A DNA stretch of 64,000 bases from NCBI GenBank assembly GCA_024235015.1, contig JACKNG010000004.1:562238-626237 (forward strand). The letters run 5' to 3'. Position numbers and translations under genes: made by a program. The notes beneath the pieces are model-generated. The model did no database searches. It was given only the letters and a program-made list of their open reading frames with translations, and was not told where the DNA came from. The DNA is from Gammaproteobacteria bacterium (GTDB lineage Bacteria > Pseudomonadota > Gammaproteobacteria > Ga0077536). Below, in pieces: positions 1-8,636 of the stretch (positions within the stretch are counted from its first letter, which is position 1; every line of letters begins with the position of its first letter).

Positions 1-267
1 AAGGTGGCCATGGTCGGGGTCGACAACTGGGGTATCGAGCCCTACGACTTCGCTGCCAAGGGTGAGCACCCGACGCCAATCGCGGAGTTGAAGGAATGGG
101 CCTACTGCCACATGAACCTGTCCGCACGGCGCGGCATCTACCTGTTCGAGAATCTCGATCTCAAGGAACTCGGCGAGCGCGCACCGGGCGAGTTCCTGTT
201 CACCTGGGCGCCCTTGAAGCTGGTCGGCGCGACGGGTTCGCCGGGCAATCCGGTGGCGGCATGGTGA
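1..267 (+). CDS. Cyclase-family protein, C-terminal end (5' truncated by window)
   Basis: Only the last 88 codons are present; the frame is open from base 1, so the gene begins outside the window. The tail contains FTWAPLKLVGATGSPGNPVA, which resembles the closing strand of the cyclase / kynurenine formamidase-like hydrolase family (PLKxxGATGSPxxPVA). The metal-binding HxGTHxDxPxH motif expected further upstream is not visible here, so the family call rests on the C-terminus alone. A second member of the family, complete and with the motif, lies at 43379-44179. The next gene starts 17 bp downstream on the same strand. Confidence 0.65.
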   Translation, partial: KVAMVGVDNWGIEPYDFAAKGEHPTPIAELKEWAYCHMNLSARRGIYLFENLDLKELGERAPGEFLFTWAPLKLVGATGSPGNPVAAW

Positions 268-283
268 GGCGCACGGGCCGGGC

Positions 284-1306
284 ATGACCTGTAGCGGGGC
301 GCGGTCCGGCGCGCCCGGCCGCGGCGGAACGCGGCCGACGCCGACGCGAACCGTGCACCGGCAAGTGCGCTGGCGGGCGAAGTTGAGCGCGTACGGCAGC
401 ACGCGTGCCGCGGCGCGGATCGCGGCTGCTGCTGCACACGCAGCGCGACCACGCGTCCGGCCGGGGCTGGTGGCCTTGGTCCTGCTGGCGAACCTCGGCA
501 CGTTCGCCGGTGCCGAGGCTTATCCCGAGGTCGTGGCCTACCGCTTGATATCCGACACGGCCACCGCCACCGGTGAGCGCGAGTACACCTATGCCGTGAC
601 GATCCGCACCGACGGGCCGATGGTCCGGGACCTGGCGCTGAACCTGGCGACGGTACCGGCGGGCACGGCGATCGTCGATGGCAGTGTCGTCGTGCCTTAC
701 GTCGCCCGTGGTGCGTCGATCGAGGCGCCCGACAGGTTCACGGTACGAGCGGCGCAGGGCACCCCCGTGGCGCCCTCGACCTGGACCTGGACGATCGCGA
801 ATATCAACACGGGCACGTCCGGTCGCGTTGCCCCGAGTGGCGGCACGGTGCGGTACGACAACATCATGGAAGTCACGACAGGTCCCGGCACATTCGCGGC
901 GGACACGCTCGTCATTCTCGATGTCGGCGGCCCGTCGGCGATGCTTGCCACGCTGAGCGCCGAACTGGATGCGCGAGCCGGCGCATTCGGCGTCACCGCC
1001 TGGGCACCGCTCGAATACCGGATCGTGGCGATGAAGCAGGCGCCGGCCGCAAGCGTCGTCGCCCGGATCCTCGTACCCGAGGGATTCGGTGACGCCTTGC
1101 CGGCGGGACACCACGTCGGTGCGATCGCACCGCGCCGGGAGCCGGGCGATTTCGAAGACGGCGTCAACTTCGGTGAACTGGCGAGCCGCTACGATCCGGC
1201 GACGCGGGTGCTCGACGTCGACGTACCCGAGCGGGCGTTCCTTCCCTCCTCGCGTGGTGCGCGGCGCTCCGAAGCGGTCATCATCCTGTGCACGTTGGCC
1301 GACTGA
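284..1306 (+). CDS. Hypothetical secreted protein
   Basis: I do not recognise a family. The frame encodes up to 340 residues. A hydrophobic stretch, LVALVLLANLGTFAGA, lies at about residues 62-77 and looks like the core of a Sec signal peptide, so the first ~30-60 residues, which are Arg/Gly/Thr-rich and low-complexity, are probably not translated. GTG at 353 or TTG at 383 are alternative starts in frame. The mature part is rich in Val, Thr and Ala with alternating hydrophobic residues, consistent with beta-sandwich structure, and has no visible catalytic motif. A long antisense frame over the same region has Arg/Gly-rich shadow composition. Confidence 0.55.
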   Translation: MTCSGARSGAPGRGGTRPTPTRTVHRQVRWRAKLSAYGSTRAAARIAAAAAHAARPRVRPGLVALVLLANLGTFAGAEAYPEVVAYRLISDTATATGEREYTYAVTIRTDGPMVRDLALNLATVPAGTAIVDGSVVVPYVARGASIEAPDRFTVRAAQGTPVAPSTWTWTIANINTGTSGRVAPSGGTVRYDNIMEVTTGPGTFAADTLVILDVGGPSAMLATLSAELDARAGAFGVTAWAPLEYRIVAMKQAPAASVVARILVPEGFGDALPAGHHVGAIAPRREPGDFEDGVNFGELASRYDPATRVLDVDVPERAFLPSSRGARRSEAVIILCTLAD

Positions 1307-1457
1307 ACGCCGGTCCCGCCTGGCCACGCGCCGGGAGGGTCGAGCTGGCTGAACGTCTCCTGGCCGAACGCGCCGGCGCTCGCCGCGCCGCTTGCCGGCA
1401 GCGTCGACGTCACGCATCCTGCCACCCCGAAGCCCTGTCCACAGGCCCCTGGCGCCG

Positions 1458-2624
1458 ATGAGTCAGCCTGCCGTCATCCATGTCGCCCTCGACGCCTTCT
1501 GGCGCGACCCTTACCCGGTTCTCGCCGAGATGCGTGCCCGCGCGCCCGTTGCCTTCGTGCCCGAACTCGGCGCGGTGCTGCTGACCCGCCGCGACGACGT
1601 CTTCACCTGCGAGAAGAACGTCGCGGTGTTCTCGTCCTGGCAGCCGGGCGGCCTGATGACCCGCCTGATGGGCGAGAACATGATGCGCAAGGACGGCGCG
1701 CCTCACCAGGCCGAGCGCAAGCAGATGTTCCCGAGCGTGTCGCCGGTGACGGTGCGCGATCACTGGCGCGAGCGTTTCGTCGCGCACACCAGCAACGTAC
1801 TCGACGCGCTCGCCGGCACGACCGAGATCGATCTCGTCGCCGACTACGCGATGCCGGTCTCGGCGCACGCCCTGCGCGAGATCACGGGGCTGGTGAACCT
1901 CACGCCCGAGCGCATGAACGCGGTGTCTCAGGCCATGATCGATGGCTGCGCCAACTACGCCGGTGACACCGAAGTCGAGGCACGCTGCCACGCGGCGACG
2001 GCCGAGATCGATGCCGCCATCGATGCACGCCTGGGCGAGGTCGAGCAGGCGCCCGACTTCGGCCTGCTCAGCGTGCTGAGCCGCGCCGGGCAGGCGCTCG
2101 ACAGCGTCCGCGCCAACATCAAGCTCGCCATCTCGGGGGGGCAGAACGAGCCGCGCGATGCCATCGCGGGCACCGCGTGGGCGCTGCTCACCCATCCCGA
2201 ACAACTGGCGGCGGTGCGCGCTGGCCGTGCGACCTGGCAGCAGGCTTTCGAGGAATACGCGCGCTGGATCTCGCCCATCGGCATGTCACCACGGCGTATC
2301 GCCGCGCCCTTCACCTGGAACGGCGTCGATCTCGAGCCCGAGAGCCGCGTCTTCCTCATGTTCGGTTCGGCCAACCGCGACGAGACGGTGTTCGAACGGG
2401 CCGACGCATACGACCTCTTCCGCGACAACGGCCGCGCCATTCCCTTCGGTGCCGGGCCGCATTTCTGCGCCGGCGCCGCGGCCTCGCGCTGCCTCATCGC
2501 CGAGGTCGCACTGCCGCTGCTGTTCGAGCGCTACCCGCGGATCGAGCTGGCCGGCGAGGTGCCGTTCGGTGGCTGGGCCTTCCGCGGCCCGTTGCGCATG
2601 CCGGTGAGGCTGGGCGGCGGGTAA
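1458..2624 (+). CDS. Cytochrome P450
   Basis: Soluble bacterial P450 of 388 residues, a heme-thiolate monooxygenase. The heme-binding loop FGAGPHFCAG is at residues 330-339 with Cys337 as axial ligand. The I-helix region reads SGGQNEPRDAIAG, the (A/G)GxNEPRD variant rather than the classical AGxDT. The open frame extends 66 bases upstream, but ATG at 1458 is preferred because the preceding residues are Pro/Arg/Ser-rich and the family usually begins close to the FWRDPYPVLAEMR segment. No ferredoxin or reductase partner is adjacent, so its electron donor is elsewhere. Substrate cannot be inferred. Confidence 0.93.
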   Translation: MSQPAVIHVALDAFWRDPYPVLAEMRARAPVAFVPELGAVLLTRRDDVFTCEKNVAVFSSWQPGGLMTRLMGENMMRKDGAPHQAERKQMFPSVSPVTVRDHWRERFVAHTSNVLDALAGTTEIDLVADYAMPVSAHALREITGLVNLTPERMNAVSQAMIDGCANYAGDTEVEARCHAATAEIDAAIDARLGEVEQAPDFGLLSVLSRAGQALDSVRANIKLAISGGQNEPRDAIAGTAWALLTHPEQLAAVRAGRATWQQAFEEYARWISPIGMSPRRIAAPFTWNGVDLEPESRVFLMFGSANRDETVFERADAYDLFRDNGRAIPFGAGPHFCAGAAASRCLIAEVALPLLFERYPRIELAGEVPFGGWAFRGPLRMPVRLGGG

Positions 2625-2677
2625 GCGGCGGGGGGCGGCGCACCGGGCAGCAAACGGGAGGCGCGACAAACGCGGCA

Positions 2678-2751
2678 AATGGGGACAGTTTACTTCTGGC
2701 TCACGCTCCGGCCATGGCTCCGGCGCGAGGAAAAGTAAACTGTCCCCGTTT
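2678..2751. repeat. Family A palindromic repeat, copy 1
   Basis: Inverted arms AATGGGGACAGTTTACTT and AAGTAAACTGTCCCCGTTT flank about 37 bases that themselves contain a CTCCGG/CCGGAG-type hairpin. The arms match two other loci in this window (44336-44409 and 46119-46194). Further GTCCCCGTTT and GTCCCCATT half-copies follow up to about 2780. It sits between the convergent P450 and malate synthase genes, so it may also act as a bidirectional terminator. Confidence 0.85.
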
Positions 2752-2794
2752 GCTGCGTCCCCGTTTACCGGTCCCCATTCGCGGGCCGCCGCGC

Positions 2795-4996
2795 TCAGTG
2801 CTCGCTCTGCTTCATCTCCAGGCGGCGGCGGTGCAGGACCGGTTCGGTGTAGCCGTTGGGATGGTGCACGCCACCGAAGACCAGCTCGCAGGCGGCCTGG
2901 AAGGCGATCGACTCGTCGAAGTTGGCCGACATCGGCTTGTAGTCCGGGTCGCCCGCGTTCTGGCGGTCGACCACCTCGGCCATGCGCTTCAAGGTCTCCA
3001 GCACGTGGGTGCGGCGGACGAAGTCGTGGCGCAGCCAGTTGGCGACGTGCTGGGAGGAGATACGCAGCGTGGCGCGGTCCTCCATCAGTCCCACGTCGTT
3101 GATGTCCGGCACCTTGGAGCAACCGATGCCGAGTTCGACCCAGCGCACCACGTAGCCGAGGATGCCCTGGCAGTTGTTGTCGAGTTCCTGCTGGATCTCG
3201 TCGGCCGTCAGGCGCTGCTCGCCGAGCAGCGGGATGGTCAGGATGTCGTCGAGGCTGGCGCGCTTGCGGTGCTTCAGGCGGTCCTGCACGTCGCTCACCA
3301 GCACCTTGTGGTAGTGCGTGGCATGCAGGGTGGCGGCGGTCGGTGACGGCACCCAGGCGGTGTTGGCACCGGCCTCGAGGTGGGCCTGCTTGCTCTCCAG
3401 CATCTCCTTCATGAGGTCGGGCTTGGGCCACATGCCCTTGCCGATCTGGGCCACGCCCTGCAGGCCGCAGGCCAGCCCGATGTCGACGTTCCAGTTCTCG
3501 TAGGCCTTGATCCACGGCTCGTGGCGCATGGCCTCCTTGCGCGCCATGACGCCCGCTTCCATCGAGGTGTGGATCTCGTCGCCGGTACGGTCGAGGAATC
3601 CCGTGTTGATGAAGATGATGCGATCCTTGGCCGCGCGGATGCACTCCTTGAGATTGATGGTGGTGCGGCGCTCCTCGTCCATGATGCCGATCTTCAGGGT
3701 GTGCCGCGGCAGCTTGAGCACGTCTTCGACCTTGGCGAACAGCTCGCAGGCGAAGGCCACTTCCTCGGGCCCGTGCATCTTGGGCTTGACGATGTACATC
3801 GAGCCCTTGCGCGAGTTGCGCAGCTGGTTCAGGCCCTTGATGTCGTAGAGCGCGATGGTCGCGGTGATGACGGCGTCGAGGATGCCTTCGGGTGCTTCCT
3901 GGCCCTTGAGCAGGACGGCCTCGTTGGTCATGAGATGACCGACGTTACGCACCAGCAGCAGCGAGCGGCCGTGCAGGGTGATCGGCCGGCCCTTGGGATC
4001 GAGGAAATGCAGGTCGGGATTGAGCGTGCGGGTCATCATGTGCCCGCCCTTGCGGAAAGTGTCGGTGAGGTTGCCGCGCATGAGGCCGAGCCAGTTGCGG
4101 TAGACCTCGGCCTTGTCCTCGCCGTCGGCGGCGGCGACCGAGTCTTCGCAGTCCTGGATGGTGGTGACCGCCGACTCCAGCACGATGTCCTTGATGTGGG
4201 CGGCGTCGTCCTTGCCCACCGGGTGGCTGGGATCGATCTGGATGATGACGTGCAGGTTGTTGTTCCTGAGCAGGATCTCGGACGGCGCGTCGGCGCGGCC
4301 GTTGTAGCCGGCGAAGCGCGTCGCATCGGCGAGGCCGGTCTGCGTGCCGTCGCCGAGCTTCACCGCCAGTTGTGCCTCGACCACCGAGTAATCGACGGCA
4401 TCGGTATGGCTGCCCGCGGCCAGCGGCGCGATCTCGTCGAGGAAGGCGCGCGCCCAGGCGATGACCTTGGCGCCGCGCCGCGGGTTGTAGCTCGTGCCCT
4501 TTTCGGCACCGTCGGCCTCGTCGATGGCGTCGGTGCCGTAGAGGGCGTCGTAGAGCGAGCCCCAGCGCGCGTTGGTGGCGTTCAGCGCGTAGCGCGCGTT
4601 CTTCACCGGCACTACCAGCTGCGGGCCCGCGATGTGCGCGATCTCGTCGTCGACATTGGTCGTGGTGACGGTGAAATCGGGGCCTTCGGGCAACAGGTAG
4701 CCGATGCGCTGGAGGAACTTCCGGTACTGCTCGTGATCGTGCGGCTTGTCGCTGCGTGACTGGTGCCAGGTGTTGATCTGGGCCTGGATTTGGTAGCGCT
4801 TCAGCAACAGGATGTTGTTCTTGGGCGCCATTTCCGTGATGACCTCCTCCAGCAGCGACCAGAAATGCGCCGCGTCCATGCCGAGGTCGGGCAGGATCTC
4901 GTTGACGACCAGGTTGTGCAGGGGCACCGAGACTTCGAGGTCGGTACCGGCAATGGCGACGTGGGAGGTGGCGGTTGTCAGCAGACCGGAACTCAT
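2795..4996 (-). CDS. glcB: Malate synthase G
   Basis: 733-residue malate synthase, isoform G (E. coli GlcB is 723 residues), condensing glyoxylate with acetyl-CoA to malate in the cytoplasm. The family block NTGFLDRTGDEIHTSMEAG is intact, as are the downstream KPDLMKEMLESK segment and WVPSPTAATLHATHYH, which leads towards the C-terminal plug. Start ATG at 4996 (SSGLLTTATSHVAIAG) fits the family N-terminus. Isocitrate lyase is not in this window, so whether it serves the glyoxylate shunt or glycolate use cannot be decided here. A long open frame antisense to it (about 3380-4759) is a codon-bias shadow. Confidence 0.97.
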   Translation of the reverse strand: MSSGLLTTATSHVAIAGTDLEVSVPLHNLVVNEILPDLGMDAAHFWSLLEEVITEMAPKNNILLLKRYQIQAQINTWHQSRSDKPHDHEQYRKFLQRIGYLLPEGPDFTVTTTNVDDEIAHIAGPQLVVPVKNARYALNATNARWGSLYDALYGTDAIDEADGAEKGTSYNPRRGAKVIAWARAFLDEIAPLAAGSHTDAVDYSVVEAQLAVKLGDGTQTGLADATRFAGYNGRADAPSEILLRNNNLHVIIQIDPSHPVGKDDAAHIKDIVLESAVTTIQDCEDSVAAADGEDKAEVYRNWLGLMRGNLTDTFRKGGHMMTRTLNPDLHFLDPKGRPITLHGRSLLLVRNVGHLMTNEAVLLKGQEAPEGILDAVITATIALYDIKGLNQLRNSRKGSMYIVKPKMHGPEEVAFACELFAKVEDVLKLPRHTLKIGIMDEERRTTINLKECIRAAKDRIIFINTGFLDRTGDEIHTSMEAGVMARKEAMRHEPWIKAYENWNVDIGLACGLQGVAQIGKGMWPKPDLMKEMLESKQAHLEAGANTAWVPSPTAATLHATHYHKVLVSDVQDRLKHRKRASLDDILTIPLLGEQRLTADEIQQELDNNCQGILGYVVRWVELGIGCSKVPDINDVGLMEDRATLRISSQHVANWLRHDFVRRTHVLETLKRMAEVVDRQNAGDPDYKPMSANFDESIAFQAACELVFGGVHHPNGYTEPVLHRRRLEMKQSEH

Positions 4997-5154
4997 GCTG
5001 GATGTCCTGTGGTGGAAGCGGGCGGGGGGAGCGGCAGCTTACCCAATGGCCTCGATATTTCAAGGCGAGCGCGGCGCGCCGGCGCCGGACGTTGCGGTGC
5101 GAATCCGGGCTGGTGCAGAATTCCCGACCTCCAACCCCCACCGGGAGCATTGCC

Positions 5155-5502
5155 ATGGCCGCCGACGAACCGACCGAACTCGAAGGGATCCCGCTCGACC
5201 GCCGCGAGTTCGTCCAACGCCTGTTGCGCGGTTCGGCCTTCGCCGTACCCGTCGCCCTGGGGCTGTCGACGGTCGCCCTGCGCGACGCCCAGGCGCAGGC
5301 GGCAGGTTCGGCGTCGTCGAGCGCGGCGAGCTCGTCCGGCGGTGGCCTGCAGTCGAGCGCCGCCACGCCCGGCGGAGGCTTGCCGTCGAGCGCCGCGGCG
5401 GTACCCGAACCGGCCACCCTGGCCCTGCTGGGCCTGGGCGCGGCGGGCGCCGCACTGGCGGCCCGCCGGCGCGGCCCGGGCGACGACAGCGACACCGCGT
5501 AA
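5155..5502 (+). CDS. Small Tat-type, PEP-CTERM-anchored protein with GGGLxSSAA repeats
   Basis: 115-residue protein. The N-terminus carries DRREFVQ followed by a hydrophobic stretch and DAQAQA, which looks like a twin-arginine signal with cleavage near residue 47. The short mature part is almost all Ser, Ala and Gly, with two copies of GGGL(Q/P)SSAA at 5338-5364 and 5371-5397. It ends in VPEPATLALLGLG, a hydrophobic helix and ARRR, the PEP-CTERM exosortase sorting signal. ATG 5155 is chosen because upstream residues in the open frame do not resemble protein. The stop is 3 bp before the next gene, so the two are almost certainly cotranscribed. Biochemical role unknown; it could be a carrier or peptide substrate of the next gene product. 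Confidence 0.75.
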   Translation: MAADEPTELEGIPLDRREFVQRLLRGSAFAVPVALGLSTVALRDAQAQAAGSASSSAASSSGGGLQSSAATPGGGLPSSAAAVPEPATLALLGLGAAGAALAARRRGPGDDSDTA

Positions 5503-5505
5503 GGG

Positions 5506-6411
5506 ATGTCCACGGCGCCGGGCCGCGCGGACCCGCGCCGCTTCGCCGACTACACGGCCACTGAACGCGAGGCCCTCGCCGCGGCAGTGGCGGGGTTCAC
5601 GCGCCTGTTCCACGACGAGTTCGGTCTCGCCGTCTTCCTCACCTGGGGCACCCTGCTGGGTGCCGTGCGCGAAGGTGATTTCATCGCCCACGACAGCGAC
5701 GTCGACCTCGCTTACCTGAGCGCCGCGGACAGCGACCACGCGGTCATCGAGGAGCACGAGCTGATCGTGCGCGTGCTGGCCGGGCGCGGTCTCGCCGTGC
5801 GCCCTGCTTCGCGCGGCCAGATGCACGTCGACGTCGGCGCGGGTGCCGACGCGCCGGCCGCGTTCGACCTCGACATCTGGACGAGTTGGGTGCGTGCCGG
5901 ACGCTTCTACCACTACCCCGACATCCAGGGCGAATTGCCGGCGAGCGCGGTGATCCCGCCGGTGCCGGGCCGTCTCGCCGGCGCCGAGGTGCTGCTGCCG
6001 GCGCGGCCGGAGGCCGTGCTCGAGCAGTTCTACGGCCCTGACTGGCGCACGCCCGACCCGGACTACGGCTGGTATCCGCGCTACCACAGCGAGGACGTGT
6101 TCGAGTTCCTGCGTGCCCCGCGCGCGGCTGGCGCGGTGCCGCGGCGACCGCGACGTGCACCGGGCCTGGCGGTGGAAGAACACGGGCGGTATTTCCAGGT
6201 CGCGGGTGCGGCGCTGACCGAGCCGCAGCGTCTCAATGCCACGGCCGTATTGATCCTGGAGCTGTGCGACGGTACGCGGGGTGCCGCCGACATCGTGCTC
6301 GCCGTGCAGCACTGCTACGGGCTGGGCGACGCGCCCGAGGTCGCCGTGCTGGATTTTCTCGCCCATGCCGCCGCCACCGGTCTCGTCGAGGAGGCCGCGC
6401 CCCAACGATGA
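5506..6411 (+). CDS. LicD-like nucleotidyltransferase fused to a PqqD-like (RRE) domain
   Basis: 301 residues in two parts. Residues about 20-200 resemble the LicD / nucleotidyltransferase fold family: GTLLGAVREGDFIAHDSDVD (48-67) corresponds to the GTLLGAVR...DDDxDL signature of phosphorylcholine-type transferases, with Asp63, Asp65 and Asp67 as likely metal ligands. Residues about 218-297 resemble PqqD: LNATAVLILELCDGTRGAAD followed by a DFLxxxxxxGLVEE tail, the winged-helix fold used as a leader-peptide recognition element in RiPP pathways. The start lies 3 bp after the preceding small gene, implying translational coupling. I infer that the PqqD part docks a peptide, possibly that neighbour, while the LicD part modifies it. 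The exact reaction is unknown. Confidence 0.85.
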   Translation: MSTAPGRADPRRFADYTATEREALAAAVAGFTRLFHDEFGLAVFLTWGTLLGAVREGDFIAHDSDVDLAYLSAADSDHAVIEEHELIVRVLAGRGLAVRPASRGQMHVDVGAGADAPAAFDLDIWTSWVRAGRFYHYPDIQGELPASAVIPPVPGRLAGAEVLLPARPEAVLEQFYGPDWRTPDPDYGWYPRYHSEDVFEFLRAPRAAGAVPRRPRRAPGLAVEEHGRYFQVAGAALTEPQRLNATAVLILELCDGTRGAADIVLAVQHCYGLGDAPEVAVLDFLAHAAATGLVEEAAPQR

Positions 6412-6414
6412 CAC

Positions 6415-6440
6415 GGGGCGGCCGCTGCCGCGGCCGCCCC
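6415..6440 (+). terminator. Hairpin after the LicD-PqqD gene
   Basis: Perfect 11-bp stem GGGGCGGCCGC / GCGGCCGCCCC with loop TGCC begins 3 bp after the stop codon. There is no T-tract, so it is a candidate terminator or mRNA 3' stabiliser. It would close the two-gene unit before the SDR gene at 6472. Confidence 0.5.
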
Positions 6441-6471
6441 GGGCCTGCAACGACCAGAGGAGGACTGAACC

Positions 6472-7251
6472 ATGCAGATCGAGAACAAGGTCGCCGTCGT
6501 CACCGGCGCCGCCAGCGGCATCGGCCGTGCCTGTGCCGAGGCTTTCGTGCGCGCCGGTGCGCGGGTCATGTTGAGCGACGTCGACGAGGCCGGCGTGCGT
6601 GCCGCGGCGGCGGCCATCGGCGCCGAGGCCTGTGCCTGTGACGTCGGCGTCGAGAGCGAGGTCAACGCCCTGGTCGCGGCGACCGAAGCGCGGCTCGGGC
6701 CGGTCGACGTCTTCTTCAGCAATGCCGGCATCGCGACCGGCGCCGACCCGTTGAGCACGTCGCTCGACGTGTGGCAGACCCAGTGGCAGGTCAACGTCAT
6801 GGCCCACGTCTACGCCGTGCGCGCGGTCCTGCCCGGCATGCTCGAGCGCGGCCAGGGCTACCTGTTGCACACCGCCTCCATGGCCGGCATCCTCACCACC
6901 CACGGCAACCTGCCCTACGCGGTGACCAAGCATGCCGTGGTCGGGCTGGCCGAGTGGCTGTCGGTGACCTACCACGATCGCGGCGTGCGCGTATCGCTGC
7001 TTGCCCCGCTGGGCGTGCGTACGCCGATGCTCGGCGATACGGATTCGGCCTTTGCCAAGCTCGCGGCCGGACCGATCCGGGAACCGGAGGAGGTCGCCGC
7101 GCAGGTGCTGGCCGCGATCGACGCCGAGCAGTTCCTGATCCTCACCGACCCGATCGCGCAGACCTGGATGGAACGCAAGACCAACGATCTCGAACGCTGG
7201 CTGACCGGCATGCGCCGCATGCAGGCCAAGATGGAGAGCATGGAATCTTGA
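6472..7251 (+). CDS. SDR-family NAD(P)-dependent oxidoreductase
   Basis: 259-residue classical short-chain dehydrogenase. The Rossmann motif TGAASGIG is at residues 11-18, NAG at 84-86, and catalytic Ser136, Tyr149 and Lys153 (YAVTK) are all present. The family usually oxidises a secondary alcohol or reduces a ketone; substrate is not evident. Asp36/Asp38 after beta-2 (SDVD) suggest NAD preference. The C-terminal 30 residues (MERKTNDLERWLTGMRRM) extend beyond the usual SDR end. A clear AGAGGAGG ribosome site precedes ATG 6472. Confidence 0.95.
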   Translation: MQIENKVAVVTGAASGIGRACAEAFVRAGARVMLSDVDEAGVRAAAAAIGAEACACDVGVESEVNALVAATEARLGPVDVFFSNAGIATGADPLSTSLDVWQTQWQVNVMAHVYAVRAVLPGMLERGQGYLLHTASMAGILTTHGNLPYAVTKHAVVGLAEWLSVTYHDRGVRVSLLAPLGVRTPMLGDTDSAFAKLAAGPIREPEEVAAQVLAAIDAEQFLILTDPIAQTWMERKTNDLERWLTGMRRMQAKMESMES

Positions 7252-7309
7252 ACGGCGTGCAACGCCCGGCGAGCGGCACGGCCGCCGGCGCAGTGCAGGT
7301 GATCACGGC

Positions 7310-8626
7310 ATGTCGCCGGCCGGGGTGAGCGCGCCGCAGCTGCTCGACCCGGTGGCGATGCAGGTGCGCTACCTCTATCGCAACGCGCGCACCGGGCTGG
7401 TCGTCAACGCCGTGCTCGGCCTGCTCATGGGCTGGGTGCTGTGGGCGCGGGTCGAGCGTACGCTGTTGCTGGTCTGGGTCGTGGCCATCGTCGGCGCGTC
7501 GGCCCTGCGCCTGTTGCAGCTGATCGCCTTCGAACGCCGCTTCGTCGCCGCCGCGGCGCCGCGCTGGGCCAACGCCTTCCTGGTCGGTTCGACCTTCACG
7601 GCGGCGCTGTGGGGTGCCGCGCCCTGGTGGTTCGGCGCGCACATGACCCGCGAGACCGAGGTGTTCCTCGCCTTCGCCCTCGGCGGGCTGACCGCGGGCG
7701 CGGCCGCGGTACTGGGCGTCGTGCAGCGCGTCTACGTCAGCTACGCCCTGGTCATCATGCTGCCGATCATCGCGTGGTTCTTCAGCCGTGACACGGCCTA
7801 CGGTGCACAGATGGCGGCGATGCTCACCGTCTACCTCGCCGCCATGCTGGTCACCGGCCTGATCTACCGGCGCGTGGTCATGACCAGCATCGTCGTTTCC
7901 CACGAACTGGCCGAGGCGCGCGATCGGGCCGAGACCGCGAGCCGCGCCAAGAGCGAGTTCCTTTCGCGCATGAGCCACGAGCTGCGTACGCCGCTCAACG
8001 CCATCCTCGGCTTCGCCCAGCTCATCGCGCTCGACCGTGCGCGTACCCTGAGCGAAGAGCAGCACGCCCAGGTCCGCATGATCAACGACAGCGGCACGCA
8101 CCTGCTCGACCTCATCAACGAGGTGCTCGACCTCGCCCGTATCGAGCAGGGGCGCCTGGAACTGCGCGTCGCGACGGTCGGCGTCGCCGCGGAACTGGTC
8201 AAGGTGGTGGAACTGTTGCGGCCGCTGGCCGAACAACGCGGTATCCGCGTCGAGTACACCTGCGCTGCCGATGTCGTCGCGCTGGCCGACGCCCAGCGCC
8301 TGCGCCAGATCCTGCTCAACCTGATCGGTAACGCCATCAAGTACGGCGATCCCGGCAGTCTGGTCGACATCGTCGTGGGCGCGAGCGGCGCGACGGTGAA
8401 CATTGCCGTCAGCGACGATGGTCCGGGCATTCCCGCCGACCGCCACGAGGCCGTGTTCGAGCCCTTCAACCGCCTCGATGCCGACACCGCCGCCACCGAG
8501 GGCGCCGGCATCGGGCTGACCATCAGCCGCAGCCTGGCGCGCGGCATGCACGGCGACATCACCCTCGCCAGTGCGCCCGGCGGCCCCACCACCTTCGTCC
8601 TCGACCTGCCCGCGGCCAGCGCCTGA
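7310..8626 (+). CDS. Membrane sensor histidine kinase (orphan)
   Basis: 438 residues. Residues 30-190 form about six hydrophobic helices with short loops and no periplasmic sensor domain. The HisKA box MSHELRTPLN has His223 as phosphoacceptor; an N box (NLIGNAIKYG) and G1 box (DDGPGIP) follow, then GIGLTISR in the ATPase lid. It lacks a C-terminal receiver domain, and no response-regulator gene lies nearby, so its partner is unknown. It begins 58 bp after the SDR gene; its end and that of the crotonase gene on the other strand are only 10 bp apart. Confidence 0.93.
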   Translation: MSPAGVSAPQLLDPVAMQVRYLYRNARTGLVVNAVLGLLMGWVLWARVERTLLLVWVVAIVGASALRLLQLIAFERRFVAAAAPRWANAFLVGSTFTAALWGAAPWWFGAHMTRETEVFLAFALGGLTAGAAAVLGVVQRVYVSYALVIMLPIIAWFFSRDTAYGAQMAAMLTVYLAAMLVTGLIYRRVVMTSIVVSHELAEARDRAETASRAKSEFLSRMSHELRTPLNAILGFAQLIALDRARTLSEEQHAQVRMINDSGTHLLDLINEVLDLARIEQGRLELRVATVGVAAELVKVVELLRPLAEQRGIRVEYTCAADVVALADAQRLRQILLNLIGNAIKYGDPGSLVDIVVGASGATVNIAVSDDGPGIPADRHEAVFEPFNRLDADTAATEGAGIGLTISRSLARGMHGDITLASAPGGPTTFVLDLPAASA

Positions 8627-8636
8627 GCCGCGGCAC

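Noticed and set aside
200..1417. 405-codon minus-strand frame over the first secreted protein
   Set aside because: Arg-rich shadow; the plus strand has a signal-peptide-like core and balanced composition.
3380..4759. Long open frame antisense to glcB
   Set aside because: It mirrors the malate synthase gene and has the Val/Gly/Ala/Asp-rich composition produced by the complementary strand of GC-biased codons.
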